Assembly (NCBI RefSeq): GCF_013304825.1
Contig: NZ_JAAWUO010000009.1
Span: 83,876 to 147,875, forward strand
Source of the DNA: Blautia schinkii
Lineage (GTDB): Bacteria > Bacillota > Clostridia > Lachnospirales > Lachnospiraceae
DNA: 64,000 nucleotides
Direction of reading: 5' to 3'
Below are positions 33,908-43,600 of the stretch, piece by piece. Below the pieces are notes generated by a model. It saw only the letters and a list, made by a program, of their open reading frames with translations, was not told the DNA's origin and made no database searches. Positions within the stretch are counted from its first letter, which is position 1. Every line of letters begins with the position of its first letter. Made by a program: the position numbers and the translations under genes.

Positions 33908-34219
33908 ATGCTGAAATGGATACGAAATTATTACGTCGGGGAAGACGTTAAGAATCCTGGACGGGCAAGAGCCAGGATTATTGTGGGAAAATTTGTTCCA
34001 GGTGTTTATGTGGTCACATTGTCAGATAATCCTGGAAATGTTCTGGAGATCCTTTCTACTGCAGAGTTGATGCAGCGGACTGTCAGGATGATCTGCCCTC
34101 CTGTTGTGGGGATCGCCAATGGCAGAGAAGGAGCGATCCGAATGGTGCAGGAGATCGTTGAAGAGGTCTTCAGGGAAACAGGTGATTTGAAAATAAGAGA
34201 ATATCTGGAGAACAGGTGA
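33908..34219 (+). CDS. Uncharacterised conserved 103-aa protein
   Basis: A small soluble protein I do not recognise. Features: basic start MLKWIRNYYVGEDVKNPGRA, a central beta-rich, Val-rich stretch (ARIIVGKFVPGVYVVTLS), a hydrophobic CPPVVGIANGREGA turn and an acidic C-terminal helix. GGGAGGTG lies about 9 bases before the ATG. It is only 4 bases from the DUF2953 gene and therefore in the same transcript as DUF2953 and gerW-like genes, which suggests, without proving, a sporulation-linked role. Confidence 0.7.
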   Translation: MLKWIRNYYVGEDVKNPGRARARIIVGKFVPGVYVVTLSDNPGNVLEILSTAELMQRTVRMICPPVVGIANGREGAIRMVQEIVEEVFRETGDLKIREYLENR

Positions 34220-34223
34220 ACAG

Positions 34224-35420
34224 ATGCTGCATATATTATGGCTGATAATTAAATGGATACTGATCCTTCTGGGGATCCTTGCAGGACTGATCTTGCTGAT
34301 CCTTCTGTTGCTTCTGTTCTGTCCTGTGCGCTATAAAGGAAAAGCTGCGAAAGAACGGAGTGCAGGAATTAAAGAGGTGGAAGCTTCGGGGGAGGTCAGC
34401 TGGCTGTTTCACGGAATTGCCGTGAGAGCTTTTTTCCGAAACGGAAGTCCTGGGATGGAATTTTATATTTTGGGAATTCCGCTCTCGAAATTCAGAGGAG
34501 TCTTCCAAAGAAAAAAGAAAAAATCTTCTGCTCATACAGCTGAAAAAAAGGAGAAAAAGAGGGTTCCGTCCGAATTACGGAAACATGAAAACAGCAGGGA
34601 AGAACAGAAACAGGAAGTAAAGATTATTGAAGAACCGGATAATGTTCCGATTGAGATTATATCTGCGGATTTTGAAGGTACTGATATAGAGGGTGATTCG
34701 AGGAAGGAAGCAACTGAGGGAGTCTGTGAGTTTCAGAATAAAGATAATGAAAACGCAGATAAAACTTCTGAAACAACAGAAAATGAGCAAATTCCGACAC
34801 AGAAGTCACAGAAATTTGAGAAAATCAGAGAGATAGCGAAAGATGAAGAAAAGGAATTTTCTTCAGAAGAACAGAACTCTCAAAACAAGATCATAAGCTT
34901 AATTTCTGAAATAGCGGGAAAAATAAAAAAAGCAGTTCTTGGCATTCTGGCTGCGGTACAAAGCTTTTTGGGAATTCCATCTAAAATATTCCAAAAAATT
35001 CAGAATTTCAGATTAACAATCAAAAAATTCTGTGGTAACATTAACTGGTATAAGGAATTTATCGATCATCCCCGTACCAGAGAAGCACTTTCTCTTGTAT
35101 GGAAAGATGCAAAGAAACTGATACGGCATATCTTTCCTACCAGGATCAAAGGCAGGATCATATTTGGATGTGAAGATCCTTCCGTTACGGGAACCGTGCT
35201 GGCAGTTCTTGGCATGACAATTCCTTTTCATAAGAATGCAATAGCAGTGACTCCTCTCTTTGACAGTGAGAATGTTCTGGAGGGAGAGGTCATGCTTAGT
35301 GGCCGGATTTACGGAGCGATGCTTCTTAAGACGGCAGCAGAGCTTTATTTCAATAAAAATATTAAATACGTCATCCGCCGATGGAGACATAAGGAGGTAA
35401 ATCATGGAGAAAGAGAATAA
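34224..35420 (+). CDS. DUF2953 membrane protein (YtfI-like)
   Basis: A 398-aa protein with one strong N-terminal membrane helix (about residues 3-32, ending LLLFCPVRYKG), a first conserved block (about 35-95), a long charged low-complexity insert rich in Glu, Lys, Asn and Gln (about 100-225), and a second conserved block (about 230-398, including REALSLVWKDAKKLIRHIFP and ITGTVLAVLG-like residues). This matches DUF2953/YtfI, which in Bacillus sits beside ytfJ. The same pairing is present here: the next gene is gerW/ytfJ-like and overlaps by 17 bases. Confidence 0.8.
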   Translation: MLHILWLIIKWILILLGILAGLILLILLLLLFCPVRYKGKAAKERSAGIKEVEASGEVSWLFHGIAVRAFFRNGSPGMEFYILGIPLSKFRGVFQRKKKKSSAHTAEKKEKKRVPSELRKHENSREEQKQEVKIIEEPDNVPIEIISADFEGTDIEGDSRKEATEGVCEFQNKDNENADKTSETTENEQIPTQKSQKFEKIREIAKDEEKEFSSEEQNSQNKIISLISEIAGKIKKAVLGILAAVQSFLGIPSKIFQKIQNFRLTIKKFCGNINWYKEFIDHPRTREALSLVWKDAKKLIRHIFPTRIKGRIIFGCEDPSVTGTVLAVLGMTIPFHKNAIAVTPLFDSENVLEGEVMLSGRIYGAMLLKTAAELYFNKNIKYVIRRWRHKEVNHGERE

Positions 35421-35772
35421 TTTCAAGGATACCGTGAATTCATTATTTAAGGGAATGGATGGATTTGTATCTGCCAAGACAGTTGTAGGCGATGCCATTC
35501 ATGTAGGCGATACCATCATTCTTCCTCTTGTTGATGTATCTTTCGGTGTGGGAGCCGGAGCTTTTGAAGGAGACAAGAAGAACAACGGAGGAGGCGGTCT
35601 TGCCGGTAAGATGACACCGTGTGCAGTACTTGTCATCCAGAATGGAACGACTAAGCTTGTAAATGTAAAGAATCAGGATGGACTTACCAAGGTCCTGGAT
35701 ATGGTTCCTGATTTTGTGAATCGATTTGTACCGGGAGCAGGCGGAGATTCTGAGGATGAGACGGAAGAATAG
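35404..35772 (+). CDS. GerW/YtfJ family spore protein
   Basis: A 122-aa protein of the YtfJ/GerW sporulation family, which in Bacillus is needed for normal germination. Core motifs: TVVGDAIHVGDTIILPLVDVSFG, a Gly-rich GAGAFEGDKKNNGGGGLAG and the TPCAVLVIQNG strand. The C terminus is acidic (GGDSEDETEE). AGGAGG lies 6 bases before the ATG, inside the 3' end of the DUF2953 gene, so translation is likely coupled. Confidence 0.88.
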   Translation: MEKENNFKDTVNSLFKGMDGFVSAKTVVGDAIHVGDTIILPLVDVSFGVGAGAFEGDKKNNGGGGLAGKMTPCAVLVIQNGTTKLVNVKNQDGLTKVLDMVPDFVNRFVPGAGGDSEDETEE

Positions 35773-35844
35773 AAGCAGCTGACGGTACTCAGATTGATTT
35801 TAAGGCATATACTGTAATAAGTAAATGATAGCAGGCTGACTGAA

Positions 35845-35982
35845 ATGGGAAAGCTAACCGGATTTATGCTGTTTTTTATCGGTGTAGGAATGGTGTTAGG
35901 AATACTTATTACTGAGAATTTTATTGTAATCTCCATAGCAGTAGTGTGTCTGCTATGCGGATACCATATGTTTTGCAGATGA
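35845..35982 (+). CDS. Small membrane protein, 45 aa
   Basis: A short frame encoding MGKLTGFMLFFIGVGMVLG followed by a second hydrophobic helix (IVISIAVVCLLCGYHMF) and ending CR. Two closely spaced hydrophobic segments with a GxGMxxG turn indicate a small membrane hairpin. It follows the gerW-like gene by 72 bases and ends exactly at a strong terminator, which supports its being the last gene of that operon. The Shine-Dalgarno site is weak (AGG about 9 bases upstream). Function unknown. Confidence 0.6.
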   Translation: MGKLTGFMLFFIGVGMVLGILITENFIVISIAVVCLLCGYHMFCR

Positions 35983-36019
35983 ACGGGAAGTGTGCGGTAT
36001 GCAGGCTTCCCGTTTTTTG
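35982..36019 (+). terminator. Rho-independent terminator of the DUF2953-gerW operon
   Basis: AACGGGAAG (35982-35990) pairs with CTTCCCGTT (36006-36014), followed by TTTTTG. Confidence 0.85.
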
Positions 36020-36032
36020 CAAATAAAAATAC

Positions 36033-36063
36033 AAAAAAACAGCCCCCGCACAATACGGGGGCA
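36033..36063 (-). terminator. Rho-independent terminator of rpmB (minus strand)
   Basis: GCCCCCG (36042-36048) pairs with CGGGGGC (36056-36062); on the minus strand it is followed by TGTTTTTTT. It stands back to back with the plus-strand terminator at 35982-36019. Confidence 0.88.
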
Positions 36064-36074
36064 TACGCTACTAC

Positions 36075-36263
36075 TTACGCTCTTTCAACTTTTCCGGATC
36101 TTAAACAAGAAGTACATACATACATTTTCTTTGCTCCGCCGGCAGTTGTTTTTACTCTGACGGATTTAACGTTAGATTTCCACATTTTGTTGGATCTTCT
36201 ATGGGAATGACTCACATTGTTTCCGAAATGAGCTCCTTTATCGCAGATTGCACATTTAGCCAT
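36075..36263 (-). CDS. rpmB: 50S ribosomal protein L28
   Basis: A 62-aa ribosomal protein. MAKCAICDKGAHFGNNVSHS at the N terminus and MYVCTSCLRSGKV at the C terminus give two CxxC pairs, so this is the zinc-binding (C+) form. KSNVKSVRV is the conserved core. The start at 36263 follows AGGAGGTG on the minus strand; the longer frame to 36272 is not used. rpmB opposite the Asp23-yloV-recG genes is a widespread Firmicutes arrangement. Confidence 0.97.
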   Translation of the reverse strand: MAKCAICDKGAHFGNNVSHSHRRSNKMWKSNVKSVRVKTTAGGAKKMYVCTSCLRSGKVERA

Positions 36264-36383
36264 GAATAGCACCTCCTTTTATCAACAGTCACCATTTTAA
36301 CAGATGAATTGCTCTTTTGCAAGCAAAAAAAGGAAATTTGTAAAAAATTCTGTAAAGAGGTTTTTTACAGAATAAATTAAGCG

Positions 36384-36412
36384 TTGTGTTCCAGGCAAAA
36401 AAAGGGTATAAT
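36384..36412 (+). promoter_or_regulatory. Promoter of the Asp23-yloV-recG genes
   Basis: TTGTGT (36384-36389), 17 bases, TATAAT (36407-36412). The coding start is 50 bases further, with GGAGG upstream of the ATG. Confidence 0.7.
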
Positions 36413-36461
36413 GAATCTATATAATTATACTAATTTTAAATGAAACAATGGAGGTACCCAT

Positions 36462-36821
36462 ATGAATGGACGTATAAATTCCGGATTGGGCCAGATTGTA
36501 ATTGATACGGATGTCATTGCAACTTATGCCGGCAGTGTGGCAGTAGAGTGCTTTGGCATTATCGGAATGGCAGCTATCAGCATGAAAGACGGACTGGTTA
36601 AACTTTTACGTATTGACAGTCTGAAACATGGAATCAGTGTGAAGATTACAGATGATAACAAGATCCAGCTGAATTTTCATGTTATTGTGGCATATGGCGT
36701 GAATATCAGCACCATTGCAGATAATCTTGTCAACAATGTGAAATATAAAGTCGAAGCCTTTACAGGAATGGAGATCGAGAAGATCAACATCATGGTTGAG
36801 GGCGTACGTGCAATAGATTAG
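36462..36821 (+). CDS. Asp23/Gls24 family envelope stress protein (YloU-like)
   Basis: A 119-aa protein of the Asp23 family. Its fold begins with GLGQIVIDTDVIATYAGSVAVE, continues through CFGIIGMA and the HGISVKITDDNKIQLNFHVIV strands, and ends with the helix-strand VKYKVEAFTGMEIEKINIMVEGVR. In Firmicutes yloU directly precedes yloV, as here (17 bases). Some members are membrane-associated stress proteins; the role of this short form is not established. Confidence 0.88.
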   Translation: MNGRINSGLGQIVIDTDVIATYAGSVAVECFGIIGMAAISMKDGLVKLLRIDSLKHGISVKITDDNKIQLNFHVIVAYGVNISTIADNLVNNVKYKVEAFTGMEIEKINIMVEGVRAID

Positions 36822-36838
36822 GTTTAGAGGAGGAACTT

Positions 36839-38500
36839 GTGGTGAATAACAAAACCATAGATGCTAAAATACTTTCCAGGATGTTTCTGGCCGGAGCCAA
36901 GAACCTGGAAGCGAAGAAAGAATGGATCAACGAATTGAATGTGTTTCCCGTACCTGACGGGGATACGGGAACGAACATGACGCTTACCATCATGTCTGCC
37001 GCTTCCGAGGTAGGAGCTCTTGAGAATCCGGATATGGAGACTCTGGCGAAAGCAATTTCTTCCGGTTCTCTTCGTGGTGCCAGAGGTAACTCAGGTGTTA
37101 TCCTGTCACAGCTGCTTCGAGGCTTTACAAGAGGAGTACGTAAGCTGACAGATCTGGATGCCCCAGCCATTGCCGCAGCTATGGAACGAGGTGTTGAGAC
37201 TGCATACAAGGCAGTTATGAAGCCGAAGGAAGGAACCATCCTGACTGTAGCCAGAGCTGCAGCAGATAAAGCTATCGAGCTTGCCGATGGGGCAGAGGAT
37301 CTGAATTCATTCTTTGACGGAATCTTCCAGCATGCCGAAGAGACACTTGCAAGAACGCCGGAGATGCTTCCGGTACTGAAAGAGGCAGGTGTTGTAGATT
37401 CAGGCGGTCAGGGACTTCTGGAAGTATTCCGCGGAGCTATTGACGGATATCACGGAAAGGAAGTAGATTACTCCCAGTTTGAGGCATCAGCTGCTCCCAA
37501 AATTACTAAGATTTCTCCGCAGGCAGAGGCAGATATCAAGTTTGGTTACTGTACAGAGTTTATCATTCTTCTCGAGAAAACACTTCCGCAGGAAGAAATT
37601 ACCCGTTTCCGTGAATTTCTTGATTCCATTGGTGATTCCATCGTACTGGTAGCAGATGACGAGATCGTTAAAGTACACGTACACACCAATCATCCTGGAC
37701 AGGCATTCGAGCGGGCACTCACATACGGACAGCTTTCCCGAATGAAGATCGACAACATGCGTGAAGAGCACCAGGAGAAGCTGATCAAAGATGCGGAGAA
37801 GCTTGCCAGAGAGCAGGCTGAGAAGGAGAAAGAGCCGCCGAAGGATTACGGATTTATTTCCGTATCTGTAGGAGAGGGTCTTTCCGGAATTTTCCGTGAG
37901 CTTGGTGTAGATTATCTGATCGAGGGCGGCCAGACCATGAATCCAAGTACAGAGGACATGCTTAATGCTATTGATAAAGTAAATGCAAAAACAATTTATA
38001 TTTTCCCGAATAATAAGAATATTATCCTTGCAGCTAACCAGGCGAGAGACCTTACAGAGGATAAAGAGATCATTGTAGTGCCGACCAAAACTATTCCTCA
38101 GGGAATTTCCGCTATGATCAGTTTTGTTCCGGAGAAAGGCGGCGAGGAGAATCTTGCTTCCATGACAGATGCGATCTCCAGAGTAAAGACAGGCCAGGTT
38201 ACTTATGCGGTTCGTGATACACGTATTGACGACAAGGAGATCCATGAGGGAGATATCATGGGAATCGGTGATGCAGGTATCCTTGCAGTAGGAAAAGAAC
38301 GTCTCCAGGTAGCTGAGGAGATGGTAGCAGAGATGATTGATGAGGAATCTGAGATCATCAGTGTATATTATGGTGAGGATGTATCTGAAGAAGATGCAGA
38401 AGCTCTTTCCGATGCGCTTACTGAGAAGTATCCGGAGTGCGAGGTTGAGCTGAACCAGGGTGGACAGCCGATTTACTACTATCTGATTTCCGTAGAATAA
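36839..38500 (+). CDS. DAK2 domain protein YloV (FakA-like fatty acid kinase)
   Basis: A 553-aa protein of the YloV/FakA type. The N-terminal DAK2 kinase domain (about 1-200) has NELNVFPVPDGDTGTNM, the nucleotide/metal-binding Asp cluster, and GARGNSGVILSQLLRGF. A middle domain (about 220-320) and a C-terminal DegV-like domain (about 340-553, IYIFPNNKNIILAANQA) follow. With a FakB protein, FakA phosphorylates fatty acids for phospholipid synthesis; no fakB is in this window. The start is GTG at 36839 or 36842, both behind AGGAGG (36828-36833). Confidence 0.9.
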   Translation: MVNNKTIDAKILSRMFLAGAKNLEAKKEWINELNVFPVPDGDTGTNMTLTIMSAASEVGALENPDMETLAKAISSGSLRGARGNSGVILSQLLRGFTRGVRKLTDLDAPAIAAAMERGVETAYKAVMKPKEGTILTVARAAADKAIELADGAEDLNSFFDGIFQHAEETLARTPEMLPVLKEAGVVDSGGQGLLEVFRGAIDGYHGKEVDYSQFEASAAPKITKISPQAEADIKFGYCTEFIILLEKTLPQEEITRFREFLDSIGDSIVLVADDEIVKVHVHTNHPGQAFERALTYGQLSRMKIDNMREEHQEKLIKDAEKLAREQAEKEKEPPKDYGFISVSVGEGLSGIFRELGVDYLIEGGQTMNPSTEDMLNAIDKVNAKTIYIFPNNKNIILAANQARDLTEDKEIIVVPTKTIPQGISAMISFVPEKGGEENLASMTDAISRVKTGQVTYAVRDTRIDDKEIHEGDIMGIGDAGILAVGKERLQVAEEMVAEMIDEESEIISVYYGEDVSEEDAEALSDALTEKYPECEVELNQGGQPIYYYLISVE

Positions 38501-38510
38501 GAGTAAAAAA

Positions 38511-40571
38511 ATGAATGATAAGACACCTTTACGTGAATTAAAAGGTGTGGGTGAAAAAACAGAGAAGCTTTTCCAGAAGATCGGGATCACGACTGCGGAT
38601 GAGCTTCTCCGTTATTATCCGCGCACTTATGATGTATATGAGGAACCTGTGGAGATCGCATCTGCCGAGGAGGAGAAAACAGTCTCTATCCGCGTCACTG
38701 TAGCCACCAGTATTTATATTAACCAGGTAAGAAATCTTCAGATCCTGACAACAACTGTGGCAGATGCTAGCGGCAGATTACCGGTTGCCTGGTTCAATGC
38801 ACCTTATTTAAAAGGGACGATTAAAAAAGGCAGTGTATTCATCCTTCGTGGAAAGATCACCAGAAAAAAAGGCCGTCCCCAGATGGAACATCCGGAGATT
38901 TTTACCCCTGCAGCATATGCGGAGATCGTTCACAGCATGCAGCCTGTATACGGCTTGACCAAAGGCCTTTCCAACAAAGCAATCACCAAGCTGGTACATC
39001 AGGTTCTGGATACAAGACCTCTTCATGGAGAATATCTGCCGGAGGAACTACGGGAACGATATCAGCTTGCAGATGCTAATTATGCGATTCGGACTATTCA
39101 TTTTCCTAAAAATATGCAGGAGCTTCTTACAGCCAGGAAGCGCCTGGTATTTGATGAATTTCTTCTGTTTGTACTGGCAGTGCAGCTGCTGAAAGAAAAA
39201 ACAGAAGAAGCTTCCAATACTTTTCCAATGAAACCGGTGTGGACAACAGAAGAGATCATAGAAGGACTTCCCTATGATCTGACCGGAGCCCAGAAGAATG
39301 TATGGCATGAGATCGAGATGGATCTGAGCGGCCATAAACTGATGTCCAGGCTTGTGCAGGGAGATGTTGGAAGTGGTAAGACCGTGATTGCATTTTTATC
39401 CATGGTACTTTCGGCAGAGAACGGATTTCAGAGTGCGCTGATGGTGCCTACGGAGGTTCTGGCCAATCAGCATTATGAAGGCTTTCTGAAACTGATGGAA
39501 GAACAGAATCTCACTTCCTGCCATCCGGTGCTTCTGACAGGTTCTACCACAGCCAGGCAGAAACGTGAAATCTATCAGAAAATCGCATCCGGAGAGGTGA
39601 ATGTGATCATAGGAACCCATGCTCTGATTCAGGAAAAAGTGGAATATAAGAATCTTGGCCTTGTGATCACAGATGAGCAGCACAGGTTCGGTGTTCGCCA
39701 GAGGGAAGCACTGACAACAAGAGGAAATCCACCGCACGTTCTTGTTATGAGCGCAACGCCTATTCCCAGGACACTGGCGATCATTTTGTACGGAGATCTG
39801 GATATTTCCATTATTGATGAGCTCCCTGCAAAAAGGCTTCCTATTAAGAACTGCGTGGTAGGAACGGCCTATCGCCCCAAGGCTTATTCTTTTATCGAAA
39901 AACAGGTGCAGATGGGAAGACAGGCTTATGTGATCTGCCCAATGGTGGAAGAAAGCGAAGGACTGGATGCAGAGAATGTCACAGATTATGCCAGAAAGCT
40001 TCAGGAAGTTCTGCCTGACGAGATCAGAGTAGAGATCCTTCACGGCAAAATGAAGCCAAAAGAAAAGAACAGGATCATGGAGGCCTTTGCTTCCGGAGAA
40101 ATCCAGGTGCTGGTATCTACAACAGTTGTGGAGGTTGGAGTCAATGTCCCCAATGCAACAGTTATGATGGTGGAGAATGCAGAACGTTTCGGTCTGGCTC
40201 AGCTTCACCAGCTCCGCGGCCGTGTAGGGCGTGGGGAATACCAGTCTTACTGCATTTTTATCCAGGGAAATAATGAGGAAGATACTTCCAAACGTTTGAA
40301 GATCCTCAATGAATCCAATGACGGATTTTATATAGCTGGAGAAGACCTGAAGCTCCGTGGGCCGGGAGATCTTTTTGGCATCCGTCAGAGCGGACTGATG
40401 GAATTTAAGATCGGAGATATATACAATGATGCGGGGATCCTGAAGAATGCAAGTGAGGCAGCCGGTGAGATCCTGGCACTGGATTTTGACCTTCGCCTGC
40501 CCCAGCATGAGGCTTTAAAAGAGCGGCTTAAGGGGTATATGAGCGAAGATCTGGAAAATCTGGGGATCTGA
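38511..40571 (+). CDS. recG: ATP-dependent DNA helicase RecG
   Basis: A 686-aa branch-migration helicase that rescues stalled forks. The N-terminal wedge OB domain (about 60-160) is followed by superfamily-2 motifs: I GDVGSGKTVIA, Ia MVPTEVLANQHYE, II ITDEQHRFGVRQRE, III VMSATPIPRTLA, and VI QLHQLRGRVGRG. The C-terminal segment (NDGFYIAGEDLKLRGPGDLFGIRQSG) is specific to RecG. It follows yloV by 10 bases, the conserved order. Confidence 0.97.
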   Translation: MNDKTPLRELKGVGEKTEKLFQKIGITTADELLRYYPRTYDVYEEPVEIASAEEEKTVSIRVTVATSIYINQVRNLQILTTTVADASGRLPVAWFNAPYLKGTIKKGSVFILRGKITRKKGRPQMEHPEIFTPAAYAEIVHSMQPVYGLTKGLSNKAITKLVHQVLDTRPLHGEYLPEELRERYQLADANYAIRTIHFPKNMQELLTARKRLVFDEFLLFVLAVQLLKEKTEEASNTFPMKPVWTTEEIIEGLPYDLTGAQKNVWHEIEMDLSGHKLMSRLVQGDVGSGKTVIAFLSMVLSAENGFQSALMVPTEVLANQHYEGFLKLMEEQNLTSCHPVLLTGSTTARQKREIYQKIASGEVNVIIGTHALIQEKVEYKNLGLVITDEQHRFGVRQREALTTRGNPPHVLVMSATPIPRTLAIILYGDLDISIIDELPAKRLPIKNCVVGTAYRPKAYSFIEKQVQMGRQAYVICPMVEESEGLDAENVTDYARKLQEVLPDEIRVEILHGKMKPKEKNRIMEAFASGEIQVLVSTTVVEVGVNVPNATVMMVENAERFGLAQLHQLRGRVGRGEYQSYCIFIQGNNEEDTSKRLKILNESNDGFYIAGEDLKLRGPGDLFGIRQSGLMEFKIGDIYNDAGILKNASEAAGEILALDFDLRLPQHEALKERLKGYMSEDLENLGI

Positions 40572-40637
40572 TTGGATGGAGCAAAGCGAAGAATCAGAAC
40601 TTCGTTTTAGTATAAAAAGAAAAAGGGAGAAAACAGG

Positions 40638-43600
40638 ATGAGGAGAAAAATGATCAAAAAACTTCTGTGTGTCGTTTTATCAGGGTCTATGATCTTTGGC
40701 AATGCAGGGATAACCATGGCTTCAGAGACAGAACCGGAAACAGTCCAGGAAAATGTAAATGAGGAGACTGACAGTCCAGAGGAAAGTTTTTCTGAGGAAG
40801 ATATTTTTGAAGATGGAATCTCAGCAGACGATGAAGCAGCAGAATTACCTGATAGCACAGAACAGGAATTAGAAGAAGAGCCGGAAGAGGCGGATAATAT
40901 AGAAATTTCGGAGGACACTGAAAATCTTTCGGAAGAACCGGAAACAGAAGAAATGGCAGAAAGTGATGACTTTTCTGATGGAGAAGAAGATGCTGTAAGT
41001 GCTTCCGCAAGCATGATGGATGGAGGAATCACCGGAGATATTGCCTGGTCAATTGATACATCCGGATGTCTTACATTAAAAGGAAACGGCGACTATGATA
41101 CCTCAGATTATTATATGGATGCAGAAAGAGGCTGGAGTAAATGGCAGAATGATATTAAAACAGCCATAGTTGAAATTTCCGGAATCACAAAGACAAGAGC
41201 TATGTTTATGGGATGCAGGAATCTTACCAGGATCACTTTTAAAAAATGTGATTTCAGTAAGGTGACAGACATGGCCTTTATGTTCTCAGAATGTGAAAGC
41301 CTTACACAGCTGGATACTAGTTCATTGAAAACCGGAAATGTATCTCATATGCAGGGAATGTTCCGAAATTGCAGTAAATTAAAAACTCTGGATGTCAGTA
41401 AATTTGATACTTCAAAAGTTAACGATATGAATAGCATGTTTTTAGGCTGTGAAAGCCTTACACAGCTGAATGTCCGGAATTTTAATACTTCCAGAGTGAC
41501 AAGGATGAGCGGAATGTTCTGTGAATGTCGGAATCTTAAACAGCTGGACGTCAGTAGATTTAATACAGCGAATGTTACGACTATGGAGGAGATGTTTTAT
41601 TGCTGCGAAAGCCTTACACAATTAAATATCAGTAATTTCAATACAGCAAATGTTGTATATATGAACGGTATGTTCGAAAGGTGCGAAGGCCTTACACAGT
41701 TAAATGTACGAAACTTTAATACATCGAATGTAGAAGATATGGGCAAAATGTTCTGTAATATGAGCATGCTCAAGTCTCTGGATCTGAGTAGTTTCAATAC
41801 TTCTAATGTACAGAATATGTATTTCATGTTTTATGGAGATGAGTCTTTAACAAGCCTCAATATAAAAAATTTTGATACATCCAAGGTAGTAGATATGAAT
41901 TCCATGTTTGGCGAGCTTGAAAAAATAACTTCTCTGGATGTTTCCGGATTTAACACATCAAAAGTAAAATCTATGGAAGGAATGTTTTCGCACTGTTATG
42001 CGTTAAAAGCGGTAGACGTGAGCCATTTCAATACTTCTGAAGTGGTAAAGATGGGATATATGTTTAATTCCTGCAGCAGCCTGGAATCTCTAAACCTCAG
42101 TAAGTTTAATACATCCAGCGTCAATGATGCAAGATGTATGCTGTACTATATGGATGATCTTAAAACACTGAAAACGATTCCGAACCTGAAGTGCTCTATA
42201 GAACTTCCATTTACCATGTCAGATAGCTCGGGCAAAAAATATACGACCATGCCAACGAACAGTAAAAGTATCACTTTAAAGGCAGCTGCTTCAAAACCAG
42301 TAGTTAGAAAGAGCATCAAAAGGGCAAAGGTAACTGTAAAAACCGCAACTTACAATGGAAGTCCGCAGAAGCCAGGTGTAACTGTTAAACTTGGAAATAC
42401 AACATTAAAAAGCGGCACAGATTATACAGTAACTTATTCTAATAATACAAAAACGGGAACAAAAGCTGTTGCAAAAATCACAGGAAAGGGAAGCTACAAA
42501 GATTCTGTTTCTAAATATTTTACCATCAAAGCATGCAGTCTTGACGGTAAAGTTCAAGTTAATTTGAAGACAACGATTTACACCTGGGATGGACAGGCAA
42601 AAACTCCCGCATTTTCTATTTATATGCCGAAAGCCAATGCGGCCGGAATGATCTCATTACAGAATAAAAAAGATTATACATATAAATATCTTAATAATAA
42701 AGAACCTGGAACAGCAACCTTACAGATCACAGGAAAAGGCAATTTTACAGGTACAAAAAAAATAACTTATAAGATCAGCAAAGCAAAACAGCCGGTAAAA
42801 GTTACACCAGGAAGTATTACAAAACTTTATACAGACAAAGGCAAATCCTACAAAATCAGTGTTTCAGGAAAAAAAGAATTTGCAAAAGTGACATATGCAA
42901 CCACTAATGCAAAAATTGCATCTGTAAAAAATAGCAAGATTATGCTTAATGGAGAGGGAGCGGCAACAGTTACTGTAAAAGTTGCGGCGACCAAACATTA
43001 TCAGGCACAGAATATTGCAATTAAGATTAATGTGCTGAAAAGACAGAATATTACCACTACTGTAAAGAATGGGGCAAAAATAGCGTATTCCACTACAATG
43101 AAATCTCTTGGTGCCAAAGTTCCTTCAGAAGGTGGGAAGCTTACTTATAAGTCCTTAGATACCAGTATTGTTTCTGTGGATTCTAAAGGTAATTTGAACT
43201 TTAAAAAGGCAAAGAAGCTTGGAAAAGTTACAATCCAGATCACTGCAGCGAAATCTTCTTCCTATGCTCCGGCAACCAGGAAACTGACGATCACTACGGT
43301 AAAAGGAACTCCATCTGTCAGCTGTGTACAGCAGCAGGAACGTAAGATCTATGATGGAGCATTCAATCTCGGAGCAAAAGCAGATCAGAATGCAACATTG
43401 GTTTATTCCAGCAGCAACAGTGCTATTGCATCGGTAGCTTCTGATGGAACGGTTACTTTGAAGGAATGGCAAGAAAACGATATTCAGAGAGAAGTGCAGA
43501 TCACAGTTACTACAAAAAGTACAACGTTTTATAATGCAGCGAAGCCGGTAATTGTTAATCTTACTGTTATCAAAAAGAAAAATCTGCAGCAGAGAATTGA

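Noticed and set aside
41295..41699. Regular spaced repeats as a CRISPR array
   Set aside because: Repeats are in frame inside a surface protein gene, unit size is 78 or 156 bases, and spacers are themselves repeat-derived.
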